Part shown: in pieces, positions 19,325 to 28,436 of the stretch
How positions within the stretch are numbered: the first letter of the stretch is position 1
How the letters are laid out: every line of letters starts with the position of its first letter
Assembly: GCF_000379605.1 (NCBI RefSeq)
Contig: NZ_KB902757.1
Location: forward strand, 124,192-188,191
Origin: Rhizobium giardinii bv. giardinii H152
GTDB taxonomy: Bacteria > Pseudomonadota > Alphaproteobacteria > Rhizobiales > Rhizobiaceae
Length of the DNA: 64,000 nucleotides
Direction of reading: 5' to 3'
Made by a program: the position numbers and the translations under genes
Notes under the pieces: generated by a model
Told to the model about the DNA's origin: nothing
Seen by the model: the letters and a program-made list of their open reading frames with translations, nothing else
Database searches by the model: none

Positions 19325-20140
19325 ATGCGGACAATTGATTTCACCGGACAGGAAAGCCAGGACGACAACGAGCATTTTGCGAGCCTCTCCTGGATCGAAA
19401 ACACCGAGGAGCCCCTCCCAGCGCTCGGCCGCGTCTATCCCGCTGGCTTCCGGGGGCTGCCCCACAGCCATACGAAGACGCAGCTCTGGTGCGCCCGACG
19501 TGGTGTTGTACTGGTCAGCACCGCCGGTGGTCGCTGGATGATACCACCCGGTCACGGACTGCTCATTCCAGCAGGTCTCGAACATTTCAGCGAGATGATC
19601 AGCGAAGTGCACATGCATTCCATCTATGTCGATCCATCGGTCATCGGCGCGCGTGATCCGCGGGTGCTGGAGGTGACTGCGCTCGCCGGCAGTCTGATCG
19701 AGGAACTGGTGCTTTCGGACGAGAAGCCGCTGTCGCCGCGGCGCAAGCGGCTGATCATGGAACTGCTGCTCGATGAGATCGGCCAATTGCCGGAGCGGCC
19801 GCTCGGCCTGCCCTTCCCGGGTGATGCGCGGCTGAGCCGCCTCTGCCACCATTTCCTGAAATCGCCGGCCGCCAATGCCGGCATCGATGACTGGGCGCGG
19901 GAACTGGGCATGAGCCGCCGCTCCTTTACCCGGCTGTTTCGCGCCGAGACCGGCGTCAGCTTCGTCACCTGGCGGCAGCAGGCCTGTATCTTCGCCTCGC
20001 TGCCGCGGCTGGCCGCCGGTGAGCCCGTGACGAATGTGGCGCTCGATGCCGGCTACGAAAACATCGCGGCCTTCACCACGATGTTTCGCCGCATGCTCGG
20101 CAGTTCGCCCTCCACCTATTTGAAATTGCGCGCTGCCTGA
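19325..20140 (+). CDS. AraC-family transcriptional regulator with cupin sensor
   Basis: The 271-residue protein has an N-terminal cupin-like domain (GLPHSHTKTQLWCARRGVV, then GGRWMIPPGHGLLIPAGLEH). A C-terminal AraC double helix-turn-helix follows (IDDWARELGMSRRSFTRLFRAETG, then VTNVALDAGYENIAAFTTMFRRMLGSSP). ATG 19325 is where conservation begins; the longer open frame would read into the divergent MFS promoter. It probably controls the divergent Fsr-like exporter in response to a small ligand. Confidence 0.9.
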   Translation: MRTIDFTGQESQDDNEHFASLSWIENTEEPLPALGRVYPAGFRGLPHSHTKTQLWCARRGVVLVSTAGGRWMIPPGHGLLIPAGLEHFSEMISEVHMHSIYVDPSVIGARDPRVLEVTALAGSLIEELVLSDEKPLSPRRKRLIMELLLDEIGQLPERPLGLPFPGDARLSRLCHHFLKSPAANAGIDDWARELGMSRRSFTRLFRAETGVSFVTWRQQACIFASLPRLAAGEPVTNVALDAGYENIAAFTTMFRRMLGSSPSTYLKLRAA

Positions 20141-20371
20141 CGCCGCAATTTTGCCACCTCAGGGCAGAATCCCGAACGCACAGATGCGTTATCCTCTTGT
20201 TGGAAAAAGGCTTTCTCATATGGCGTCAGGCTAATATGGAAAAGAAAGACTGAAAGTCTCTGGTTAACGAGATGGTAGTGAGCTAAGGCCTATAACCGCG
20301 CCGAAACGAACCGTTTCAGTTTGCCCCGCCGCCGCCCGGTCCGCACGGGGTTTTGTATCCGGAGTTCCTTC

Positions 20372-21193
20372 TTGTCCCGCCGATCTACCCTTTCACTTTC
20401 CCTTGCCCTTTCCGTTGGTGTTGTTCTTGGCCTTGCTTCTGCCGCTCAGGCGCAGGACGGCCAGTATTTCTGGTCGGGTGACTGGTATCTGAAGGTCGGC
20501 GCGACAGGCTTCCTCGGTCCGAAATATGATGGCGGCTCCGACCGTCTGTTCCAGGCAGCGCCGCTGATCTCGCTCGGGCGCGCCGGCAGCACGGTGCGGT
20601 TCTCGTCGCGCAACGACAACCCGGCCTTTGCCTTCGTCGATAAGGGGGCGTTCCGCGCCGGCGTCGTCGGCAAGCTGATTTTAGAGCGCGACGAGGATAC
20701 CTCATCCAAGCTCGAGGGCCTCGACCCCGTACGCTTCGGCGGCGAGCTCGGCGGCTTCGCCGAAGTCTATCCGACCGACTGGCTGCGCATCCGCGCCGAA
20801 CTGCGCCAGGGCATCCGCAGCCATCACGGCCTGATCGCCGACGTTGCCGCCGATGGCTTCGTCGACGTCAGCGACAATGTGCGTGTCTCCGCCGGCCCCC
20901 GGCTGTCGGCGGCGACGAGCGACTATTTCGATGCCTATTACGGTGTGAGCTCGTCGGAAGCCGCAAAGTCCGGCTACTCGAAATATACCCCGTCCGGTGG
21001 CCTGAATTCGGTCGGCGCCGGCGCGGCCATCACCTGGCAGGCGACCGAGAAGCTCGAGACCAGCGCCTTCGCGGAATACAAGAGGCTGATGGGTCCCGCC
21101 GCGGATTCGAGCATCGTCAAGGAAGGCGGCAGCCGCAACCAGTTCCTCGTCGGTCTCTCCGCACTCTATCGCTTCGATTTCACGCTGCAGTGA
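20372..21193 (+). CDS. MipA/OmpV family outer-membrane protein
   Basis: After a signal peptide (LSLSLALSVGVVLGLASAAQAQ) the protein shows the alternating pattern of an outer-membrane beta-barrel. MipA/OmpV signatures are present: GDWYLKVGATGFLGPKYDGG near the start, RFGGELGGFAEVYPTDWLR, and the terminal FLVGLSALYRFDF ending in an aromatic-rich strand. No ATG fits. TTG 20372 has GGAG 7 bases upstream and gives a good signal peptide; TTG 20321 is an alternative without a clear site. Role: porin-like or murein-associated scaffold, by family. Confidence 0.85.
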   Translation: MSRRSTLSLSLALSVGVVLGLASAAQAQDGQYFWSGDWYLKVGATGFLGPKYDGGSDRLFQAAPLISLGRAGSTVRFSSRNDNPAFAFVDKGAFRAGVVGKLILERDEDTSSKLEGLDPVRFGGELGGFAEVYPTDWLRIRAELRQGIRSHHGLIADVAADGFVDVSDNVRVSAGPRLSAATSDYFDAYYGVSSSEAAKSGYSKYTPSGGLNSVGAGAAITWQATEKLETSAFAEYKRLMGPAADSSIVKEGGSRNQFLVGLSALYRFDFTLQ

Positions 21194-21258
21194 AGCCATC
21201 CCTCGACGGCGGTTCCTGATCGCTTGACCGCGGGCGCCTTGCGCGGCAAACACATGGC

Positions 21259-22218
21259 ATGAGCACCAGTCCAGCCGATTCCGGGCGTGTCTACGACGCC
21301 CCGTCCAACAATTGGGTCTACCGCGTCCTGCCGCGGACGCTTTGGCCCTATGCGCAGCTTGCCCGCTGGGACCGGCCGATCGGCTGGCAATTGCTGATGT
21401 GGCCGTGTTTCTGGTCGGCGGGACTGGCGGCAAACGCGGCGGCTTCTGCCGGGACGTTCTCCTTCGGCCGGTTCGCCTTTCACCTGTTGCTGTTCTTCAT
21501 CGGGGCCGTCGCAATGCGCGGGGCCGGCTGCACCTATAATGACATCGTCGACCACGACATCGACATGGAAGTGGCGCGCACCCGGTCGCGGCCATTGCCC
21601 TCGGGCCGTGTCACGCGGCTGCAGGCGAAGGTCTTCATGGTCCTGCAGGCGCTTGCCGGTCTTCTCGTGCTCCTGCAGTTCAACGGTTTTTCAATCTTTC
21701 TCGGCGTCTTCTCGCTCGTCTTCGTCGCGGTTTATCCCTTTGCCAAGCGCTTTACCGACTGGCCGCAATTTTTCCTCGGCCTTGCCTTTTCCTGGGGCGC
21801 GCTGATGGGGTGGTCGGCGGAATTCGGCGGGGTAGGGATGGCCGCGATCGTCCTCTATCTGGGCGCGATCGCCTGGACGGTTGGTTACGACACCATCTAT
21901 GCCTATCAGGACAAGGAAGACGACGAACTGATCGGTGTGCGTTCAACGGCGCGGCGCTTCGGCGAGCATCCGCGCCCCTGGCTGTTCGGTCTTTACGGCC
22001 TGACGGTCCTGCTGCTGTGTGTCTCGTTCGCGACCGCCGGCGCCGGCCTCCTGGCCTTTGTCGGCCTTCTGGTTGCCACCGTCATGCTGTTCTACCAGAT
22101 CCTGGTGCTCGACATTCATGACGCAGCACAATGCCTTGCCCTGTTCAAGTTCAACGGTGTCGTCGGGTTGATCGTCTTTGGCGGATTGTTGGCGGCGCTT
22201 TTGGTGCGGCTGATATAA
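21259..22218 (+). CDS. ubiA: 4-hydroxybenzoate polyprenyltransferase
   Basis: This integral membrane prenyltransferase attaches the isoprenoid tail to 4-hydroxybenzoate in ubiquinone synthesis. Both Asp-rich motifs are present: NDIVDHDIDMEVARTRSRPLPSG (about residues 94-116) and YDTIYAYQDKEDD (about 210-222). They are flanked by about eight membrane helices. Length (319) is normal. It starts 66 bases after the MipA gene. Confidence 0.95.
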   Translation: MSTSPADSGRVYDAPSNNWVYRVLPRTLWPYAQLARWDRPIGWQLLMWPCFWSAGLAANAAASAGTFSFGRFAFHLLLFFIGAVAMRGAGCTYNDIVDHDIDMEVARTRSRPLPSGRVTRLQAKVFMVLQALAGLLVLLQFNGFSIFLGVFSLVFVAVYPFAKRFTDWPQFFLGLAFSWGALMGWSAEFGGVGMAAIVLYLGAIAWTVGYDTIYAYQDKEDDELIGVRSTARRFGEHPRPWLFGLYGLTVLLLCVSFATAGAGLLAFVGLLVATVMLFYQILVLDIHDAAQCLALFKFNGVVGLIVFGGLLAALLVRLI

Positions 22219-22221
22219 AAA

Positions 22222-22245
22222 GGCCCTCCGGAATACCGGAGGGCA
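22222..22245 (-). terminator. Intrinsic terminator downstream of the 30-aa ORF
   Basis: A perfect 9-bp stem GCCCTCCGG/CCGGAGGGC with a 4-base loop is followed on the minus strand by CTTTTTA. It is oriented to end minus-strand transcription through the 22270-22362 microgene, and may also serve ubiA. Confidence 0.78.
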
Positions 22246-22269
22246 AGGGTCCACCGCAGCAAACGAATT

Positions 22270-22362
22270 TCAGGCCCAGCTTGGTTCCGTGTCGCGGCTG
22301 TTCTTCTTCTTGGCCAGGCGGGCGGAAAAGGCGGCGATAGCCGCAAGGATGAATTTGCGCAT
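22270..22362 (-). CDS. Microprotein (30 aa)
   Basis: The ORF reads from ATG 22362 to TGA 22270 and has a strong AAGGAGA ribosome site 7 bases upstream. The product has an Arg-Lys start, a short Ala/Ile-rich helix (FILAAIAAFSARLA) and a basic KKKNSRD stretch. It resembles a membrane-associated amphipathic peptide. It is followed by an intrinsic terminator, so it looks like a complete one-gene transcription unit. No function is known to me. Confidence 0.55.
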   Translation of the reverse strand: MRKFILAAIAAFSARLAKKKNSRDTEPSWA

Positions 22363-22532
22363 GGGATTGTCTCCTTCTGGTGCCGGCAATGTGCAGGCTG
22401 CATATGGCTTCAAGAAGGCATCCGCCGGGTTTTTAGAATCATCTCTAACGGGCTGAAAACAAATGCAAAAAACCGGCCGCAGGGACAGCCGGTCTTTCGC
22501 GCTGGAGGAACGTGCGGATATTGTGTCGAAAA

Positions 22533-23099
22533 TCAGTTGCGGGCGATAATTTCCCGGCCGTCGATCTTCATGTTGACCCCGAGGCTGCGGCTTGAGCGGC
22601 GCATCAGGAAGCGTGGGCGGCGATCGTTGAAAAGCGAATGGCGACGGCGCGGCTTGATCTCTCGGGTGCGAACTTCGCCGAGATGCTCTTCCAGCGGCCG
22701 GGCAACGCCATCGGCCTCCACCATCAGCATCGGGGTGCGGTAGGCTTCCGACCACGCACGCCAATCGGCGGCGATATCGGAGAGGTCATGGGCGACGAGA
22801 AGCGGAATGCAGAGATCCGGGTCGTCATGATGCAGTTCCAGCGTCACGGTTACTTCTCCGTCTCCATGGTCTATCGCGCGGGCCGCAACGCCCTTGAAGG
22901 CGCGCGCCGGCAGCGCGATCGAGAGTGGCAGTCCGCTCGAGGGCAGGACCTTGCGCAACACCGCTCCGCGCTCATCCAGACTGATGGTGACATTGCTCGA
23001 CTGTCCATGCAAGCTGTAGCTTGCCTGCTGAGGGAAGCGTTTCGGGTCCAGTCGCAGCGTGGTTTCAACCCAAGCCGGTTGGGAAAGTGTCTTCAGCAT
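22533..23099 (-). CDS. Conserved hypothetical protein (DUF6101-like)
   Basis: This 188-residue soluble protein contains FPQQASYSLHGQ, then a segment with GAVLRKVLPSSGLPLSIALPA, and a basic C-terminus with EIKPRRRHSLFNDRRPRFLMRR. It resembles the alphaproteobacterial DUF6101 family, an identification made from memory. The basic tail could contact nucleic acid or the membrane surface. AAGGGCG precedes ATG 23099. No role is known. Confidence 0.65.
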   Translation of the reverse strand: MLKTLSQPAWVETTLRLDPKRFPQQASYSLHGQSSNVTISLDERGAVLRKVLPSSGLPLSIALPARAFKGVAARAIDHGDGEVTVTLELHHDDPDLCIPLLVAHDLSDIAADWRAWSEAYRTPMLMVEADGVARPLEEHLGEVRTREIKPRRRHSLFNDRRPRFLMRRSSRSLGVNMKIDGREIIARN

Positions 23100-23447
23100 T
23101 TCAATCGCCCTTGTTTTCCTTGAGAGCCGGTTTCCGGTCTTCTCGTCGGGACTTTTCGTCCTCTATGGCTGGAGCATAGGCGGCGGCCGTTTGAGACCGC
23201 TTAAAAATCGCAGTTAAAAAACTTTGCATTTCCTGATGGTTAGCAAAGACCAATGCGGCAGGGTTTCCCAAATCTGAAGAAAATCGGCAGCATTTTGCCG
23301 ATCCGCCGGCAGAGCGGGCAGGCCCCCTGGAAAAGCCACGCGCAAGGCTGAAAGGCGATGGTGCCGCAGATTATGGCCGCACCTCGCGGCATTGCGTCCG
23401 TCCGGACAGCATTCCGTCAGGCAATTCAGGCGATCGGCAGAACGGCA
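23100..23447. other. Intergenic region with a short hairpin before the DUF1217 gene
   Basis: About 350 bases lie between divergent genes. The one notable structure is ATCGGCA (23283-23289), a 6-base loop and TGCCGAT (23296-23302). This is a perfect 7-bp hairpin about 145 bases upstream of the DUF1217 start and could be an operator or leader hairpin. TTAA tetramers at about 23203 and 23216 are spaced 9 bases, not the 7 expected of a CtrA box. Confidence 0.4.
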
Positions 23448-25754
23448 ATGGTTTCCACCTATATCGACTACAATCTCATCACCCGCGATATGAAGACGAG
23501 CCTTCGTCGCACCGCCGAGCAGACGCTGGTTGCCCGCGAAACCGAGTACTACAAGGAGAATATCGGCAAGGTCACGTCGATCGACGAGTTCCTCGACGAT
23601 TTCCGGCTCTATTCCTATGCCATGAAGGCGCACGGTCTCGAAGACATGACCTATGCCAAAGCCTTCATGCGCAAGGTTCTGGAAAGCGATCTCACCGACG
23701 ACAGCAGTTACGCCAACATGCTGACAGACGAACGCTACCGCAATTTTGCGTTGGCCTTCAGCTTTTCGCAATCCACGGAGGTGGTCCAAAGTGATGCACA
23801 GGAGGATGCGCTTATCGGCCTCTACAGCCAGAGCATCGCCAACCTCGATGACGCAGTTACGGACGACACGAACTATTTTAACGCAGCCATCGACAGGGTT
23901 ACGACCGTCGATCAACTCTGGCAGGACGAGAAGCTTAAGGACTACGTCCTGACCGCGCTCGGCTTCGACCCGGACTATATGTCCTATGCGCATTTCAAAG
24001 GGGTGGTGACGAGCGACGTCAGCGACGCGGGCAGCTACGTGAACACGGAAGCGGCGGCCTACAAGCAGGGATACCAGGACAAGATCGACGCCGTCAAAGC
24101 CAGCGCGTCCGCCGCGGATCTGGCCGACAGCACCAGTGCGGCAAGCAAGCTGATCGCGCAGTACCAGTCGGCGATCAACAATGCCCCGGACTATACGCCG
24201 CTTGCCGCCGCGTTCAATTTTCAGGATGACGGAACGCTGGCTGCGGGCGATCTGCCGATGACCGCCACCCAGAAGGCATCGGTCAACGAAGCCTATGCCT
24301 TCGCGCAGCCGCGGCTTTCCTCCGCCGCTGCCCGGCTCAACCAGGAATATTATGAATCGACGATCGGGAGCATCACCTCGGTCGGCGATATTCTGAGCGA
24401 TAGCCGGTTGTTCGCCTATATCCGCATAGCCTACGGCCTGCCGTCGAGCCTGCTGACGTCGACGATGGAGAATATCCTGACCAGCGATCTCAGCGATTCA
24501 ACGAGCTATGCCAACACGCAGGGTGGTGAAAACAACGCCGCCTACAAGGAACTCGCCGCAGCGTTCAACTTCCAGACGGACGGGACGCTCGCATCAGGAG
24601 ACACGGCGCAAACGACGACGCAAATTACAAAAACGTCCGCTTACTGGATGACACGCTACAACGACGCCGAAGAAGCCGCCGACGAGAGCCTGATTGCCTC
24701 CTTCAAAACCCTGATCGGTGTGGTGACGGATGTCGATGACCTGCTTGCCGACACCAAGATCATGAAGCTGGCGCTGACAGCGGTCGGGCTTCAGAATGAA
24801 GGCGATACGACGCGCAAGCTGAAGAAGGTGCTGACCAGCGACCTCACCGATCCGAAAAGCTATGTCTATACGTTGAAAGACGAACGTTACGTCGAACTCG
24901 CCAAGGCGTTCAATATCGACACGGATGGGTCGCTCGGCGTCCCGATGCTGGCGCAGTCGGAATCCGAAATCCTCAACACCGCCAAGTCCTATGTCGTCGA
25001 GAAGAGCCGCTTCGGCACGGAGGAAGACAAGACCAAGGCAACGGAGGAATCAAAATACTACAGCGCCGAGATCGAAAAGATCGAATCGCTGGACGATCTG
25101 CTTGCGGACCGGCGCCTGGTTGATTTCATTCTGGTCGCAGCCGGTCTCGATCCCGAGGAGTACACCACGGACTATGTCCGGCAGATGTTCAAATCCGATC
25201 TCGACGATGCCAAGAGCTTCATCAACACCGAGCCGGACACGACGATCTTCAAGCAGATTGTCACCTCTTACAATTTCGACAGCGACGGCAACCTGGCAAA
25301 ACCGATGGAGGGGATACAGACCAAGCGTGGCCTGCTGGAGACCGAGGATCTCTACCTCAATCAGACGCTGGAAGAACAGCAAGGCGAGGAGAATGCCGGC
25401 GTGCGCCTTGCGCTCTACTTCCGCCGCATGGCATCCGGCGTCAATACGGCTTACGACCTCTTGGCCGACAGCGCGCTGCTGCAGGTCATCCAGACAACCT
25501 TCAGCATTCCGGAAGAAATGTCGAGCGCCGATGTGGACGTGCAGCATGACTATATCAACCGGGTCCTCGATATCGAGGACCTGCACGATCCGGAAAAACT
25601 GGACAAGTTGCTCGTGCGCTTCACCGCGCTTTATGACGTCGAGAACAATATCGATGTCTCGGCCGCCGAATTGATCATGTCGGGAAGCGGCCGCAACGGC
25701 ATCAGCGCCGATACGCTCCTCAGCCTCACCCAACTGCGCACCGGCGGCGCTTGA
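23448..25754 (+). CDS. DUF1217 multi-repeat protein
   Basis: The 768-residue protein lacks a signal peptide. It is built of about six imperfect repeats of 100-130 residues. Each begins with a YY/YF...I...V-T-S-V-D-x-L-x-x-D-x-x-L helix, continues through a GL/GF turn and ends in SDLxDxxSY. Linkers of the form LAAAFNFQ-D-G-T-L separate them. This matches DUF1217, a domain encoded near flagellar genes in rhizobia. The start MVSTYIDYNLITRD was chosen as the family's usual opening. No flagellar gene is visible in this window. Possible roles are a motility-associated or secreted structural protein. Confidence 0.8.
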   Translation: MVSTYIDYNLITRDMKTSLRRTAEQTLVARETEYYKENIGKVTSIDEFLDDFRLYSYAMKAHGLEDMTYAKAFMRKVLESDLTDDSSYANMLTDERYRNFALAFSFSQSTEVVQSDAQEDALIGLYSQSIANLDDAVTDDTNYFNAAIDRVTTVDQLWQDEKLKDYVLTALGFDPDYMSYAHFKGVVTSDVSDAGSYVNTEAAAYKQGYQDKIDAVKASASAADLADSTSAASKLIAQYQSAINNAPDYTPLAAAFNFQDDGTLAAGDLPMTATQKASVNEAYAFAQPRLSSAAARLNQEYYESTIGSITSVGDILSDSRLFAYIRIAYGLPSSLLTSTMENILTSDLSDSTSYANTQGGENNAAYKELAAAFNFQTDGTLASGDTAQTTTQITKTSAYWMTRYNDAEEAADESLIASFKTLIGVVTDVDDLLADTKIMKLALTAVGLQNEGDTTRKLKKVLTSDLTDPKSYVYTLKDERYVELAKAFNIDTDGSLGVPMLAQSESEILNTAKSYVVEKSRFGTEEDKTKATEESKYYSAEIEKIESLDDLLADRRLVDFILVAAGLDPEEYTTDYVRQMFKSDLDDAKSFINTEPDTTIFKQIVTSYNFDSDGNLAKPMEGIQTKRGLLETEDLYLNQTLEEQQGEENAGVRLALYFRRMASGVNTAYDLLADSALLQVIQTTFSIPEEMSSADVDVQHDYINRVLDIEDLHDPEKLDKLLVRFTALYDVENNIDVSAAELIMSGSGRNGISADTLLSLTQLRTGGA

Positions 25755-25759
25755 TGTCG

Positions 25760-27190
25760 TCAGGCTTTCAGCACCTTGTCCGGGTTCATGATCCCGGCCG
25801 GGTCGAAAGCTTGCTTGATGCGCTGCATCAGATCGATTTCTATTCGTGAGCGCACCTCGGCCAGTTCGTCGCGCTTCAGTTGGCCGATGCCGTGCTCGGC
25901 CGAGATCGAGCCGTTGTATTTCATGACGATGCCATGCACGATCGCGTTCACTTCGCGCCAGCGGGAAAGGAAGGCTTGCCTGTCTGCACCGATCGGCTGG
26001 GAGATGTTGTAATGGATATTGCCATCGCCCATGTGGCCGAAGGCGCAGATGCGGGCGCCGGGAATGGCCGCCATTACCGCAGCATCGGCCTGCGCCATGA
26101 AGGCCGGAATGCTCGATACCGGTACCGAGACATCATGCTTGATCGAGCCGCCCTCCGGCCTCTGCGCCGGCGACATGCTTTCGCGCATATGCCAGAGGCT
26201 TTTGCGCTGGGCGTCGTTGGCAGCCACTACGGCATTTTCGACGAGTCCGCCTGAAATCTCCGTCTCCAGCAGTTCGCTCATCATGTGTTCGGCGGTCTCT
26301 GCCGAATCGGAAGTGGAAATGTCGATCAGCGCATACCAGGCATGCGCGGTGTCCAGCGGGTCGCGAACGCCCGGAATGTGCTTCGCGGTGAACTCGACGC
26401 CGAGCCGCGGCATCAGTTCGAAGCCGGTCAGGGCGGGACCGCAAAGGCTCGACGCCTTGTCGAAGAGGGCAAGCGCATCGGCAACGCTTTTCAGCCCGGC
26501 GAAGGCGACCTGATGGCCGAGCGGCTTGGGAAAGAGCTTCAGCACCGCGCCGGTGATGACGCCGAGCGTGCCCTCGGCGCCGATGAACAGGTCGCGTAGG
26601 TCATAGCCGGTATTGTCCTTCTTCAGCCGCCGCAGCCCGTCCCAGATTTCGCCGGTCGGCAACACGACTTCGAGCCCGAGGCACAATTGCCGCATGTTGC
26701 CATAGGCGAGAACAGCGGTGCCGCCGGCATTGGTCGAGAGATTGCCGCCAATTCGGCATGAGCCTTCCGAGCCGAGCGACAGCGGGAACAGGCGGTCATG
26801 CGCCTCTGCCGCGATCTGGATATCGGCAAGGATGCAGCCGGCGTCGGCGACGATCACGTTGCCAACCGGGTCGATGTCGCGGATGCGGTTCAGTCGTTCC
26901 AGTGAAAGAACGATATCGGCAGCGCCGGTGCGCGGGATCTGACCCGCGACATGGCCGGTATTACCTCCCTGCGGGACGATCGCCGCACCGGTTTCGCTCG
27001 CGAGCTTGAGGATCTGCGATACTTCGTCGACGCTGCCGGGCTTCAGCACCAGCGGCGTGTTGCCCGTGTAGAGACCGCGGGATTCGACGAGATAGGGGGC
27101 GATCGCCGCCTGATCGGTCAGCGCGTTGCGGTCGCCGACGATGGCGGCAAAGCGAGCGATGAGGTCGGGGGAGGGAATGGTGTTCGTCAT
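25760..27190 (-). CDS. FAD-linked oxidase (GlcD / D-2-hydroxyacid dehydrogenase type)
   Basis: The 476-residue flavoprotein has an N-terminal FAD_binding_4 domain (VPQGGNTGHVAGQIP near residue 77, then ADAGCILADIQIAA and NLSTNAGGTAVLAYGNMRQL). An FAD-oxidase C domain follows, ending with NGSISAEHGIGQLKRDEL. Relatives oxidise D-lactate, glycolate or D-2-hydroxyglutarate. The exact substrate is not evident. It follows the Sua5-type gene by 41 bases on the same strand, so they may be co-transcribed. Confidence 0.9.
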   Translation of the reverse strand: MTNTIPSPDLIARFAAIVGDRNALTDQAAIAPYLVESRGLYTGNTPLVLKPGSVDEVSQILKLASETGAAIVPQGGNTGHVAGQIPRTGAADIVLSLERLNRIRDIDPVGNVIVADAGCILADIQIAAEAHDRLFPLSLGSEGSCRIGGNLSTNAGGTAVLAYGNMRQLCLGLEVVLPTGEIWDGLRRLKKDNTGYDLRDLFIGAEGTLGVITGAVLKLFPKPLGHQVAFAGLKSVADALALFDKASSLCGPALTGFELMPRLGVEFTAKHIPGVRDPLDTAHAWYALIDISTSDSAETAEHMMSELLETEISGGLVENAVVAANDAQRKSLWHMRESMSPAQRPEGGSIKHDVSVPVSSIPAFMAQADAAVMAAIPGARICAFGHMGDGNIHYNISQPIGADRQAFLSRWREVNAIVHGIVMKYNGSISAEHGIGQLKRDELAEVRSRIEIDLMQRIKQAFDPAGIMNPDKVLKA

Positions 27191-27231
27191 AAGGTCGATA
27201 CCTTGCTGGTGGCCGCGTCACCGGCGAAGAT

Positions 27232-28218
27232 TCATGCTTCCGCGCCATCTCTGGGGGCTGCTGCGCGTTCGATCCGGTCGATGATCGCTTCGCCCAGTCC
27301 CTCATTCGGAATGGGGCCGAAGGCGATCGTCGCGGCGCCGAAGGCGTCGGCCTTCTTCATATAGGCGAACAGATTGGCGGCTGCTTCTCGCAGGTTGGAC
27401 GAGGGACTGAGATCGAGAACGAAAGCGGCGTTTTCCTCGCCCGGCAGTGTTTTGCCGCCGAACCGGATCAGTACCTCGCCAGGCCTGACATCCGCCGCGT
27501 TCAGCCGCACTGCCGCCGCGGGTGCATAATGGGAAGCGAGCATGCCCGGCGCCTCGATCGCGGCACCTGCGGTTTGCGGCCGCAGAACGGGCCTTCCGGT
27601 CAGCTTCTCGATATCGGCGACATCAAGTCCGCCCGGCCGCAGCAGCCGGATTTCGTCGCCGTCGACCTTGATGATCGTCGATTCAAGGCCGATTTCGGCT
27701 GGCCCGGCATCAAGAATGAGCGCCAGCTTGCCGCCGAGATCGGCGGCGACGTGTTCGGCGCTGGTGGGGCTGATCTTGCCGGAGGTGTTGGCGCTCGGCG
27801 CCGCCAGCGGTTTGCCATAGCGTTCGATCACCGACCGCGAAAAACCTTCCGGTATGCGGATACCGAGTGTGTCGAGACCGGCACAGGCAAGCGGATGAAT
27901 GTCGCTCTGCGGCCTCATCGGCAGGACCAGCGTCAACGGTCCCGGCCAGAAGGCTTGCGCAAGCTTGAGCGAGATCGGATCGAAGTCGACATAATGTCGG
28001 GCCATGTCTAAGTCGGCGACATGGCAGATCAGCGGGTTGAAGCGCGGGCGGCCCTTCATTTCGTAGATGCGGCTGATGGCATCCGGGTTCGTCGCGTCGG
28101 CCGCCAGGCCATAGACCGTCTCCGTCGGGATCGCGACCGGGAGGCCCTGGGCCAGCGTTTCGCAAGCCGCCGCCAATGCACGTTCCGGTTCGGTCCTTGT
28201 GTCGATGATGAGGGTCAT
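27232..28218 (-). CDS. sua5: L-threonylcarbamoyladenylate synthase, Sua5 type
   Basis: The enzyme makes threonylcarbamoyl-AMP for the t6A modification of tRNAs that read ANN codons. The YrdC domain covers residues 1-200: GLPVAIPTETVYGLAADAT, KGRPRFNPLICHV, FWPGPLTLVL and PLAAPSANTSGKISPT. A C-terminal Sua5 domain (about 235-328) begins with GMLASHYAP. At 328 residues it is the long, two-domain type. Start ATG 28218 was selected because conservation begins at MTLIID; the longer frame overlaps the divergent promoter. Confidence 0.93.
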   Translation of the reverse strand: MTLIIDTRTEPERALAAACETLAQGLPVAIPTETVYGLAADATNPDAISRIYEMKGRPRFNPLICHVADLDMARHYVDFDPISLKLAQAFWPGPLTLVLPMRPQSDIHPLACAGLDTLGIRIPEGFSRSVIERYGKPLAAPSANTSGKISPTSAEHVAADLGGKLALILDAGPAEIGLESTIIKVDGDEIRLLRPGGLDVADIEKLTGRPVLRPQTAGAAIEAPGMLASHYAPAAAVRLNAADVRPGEVLIRFGGKTLPGEENAAFVLDLSPSSNLREAAANLFAYMKKADAFGAATIAFGPIPNEGLGEAIIDRIERAAAPRDGAEA

Positions 28219-28436
28219 GCTGCTTCCAAAAGATCGGGGCCGACCGAAGGGGCAGGCCTTGCGGTCTCTATTACAGGGCCGGGCGCGACATTGCCAAGTG
28301 CATTCGGCGGGCCGCTCTGACTGTGCCTGATCGCTGCAGCCCAGGTTCAAGATTTCTTAAAATGCGACAGCTTCCATTAGCGGAGCCGAAAGTTGGACAT
28401 GTTAGCCATTGTTTTCTACATCCTGCCGGAGCGCAA

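Noticed and set aside
23203-23219. CtrA box before the DUF1217 gene
   Set aside because: The two TTAA tetramers are separated by 9 bases, not the required 7.
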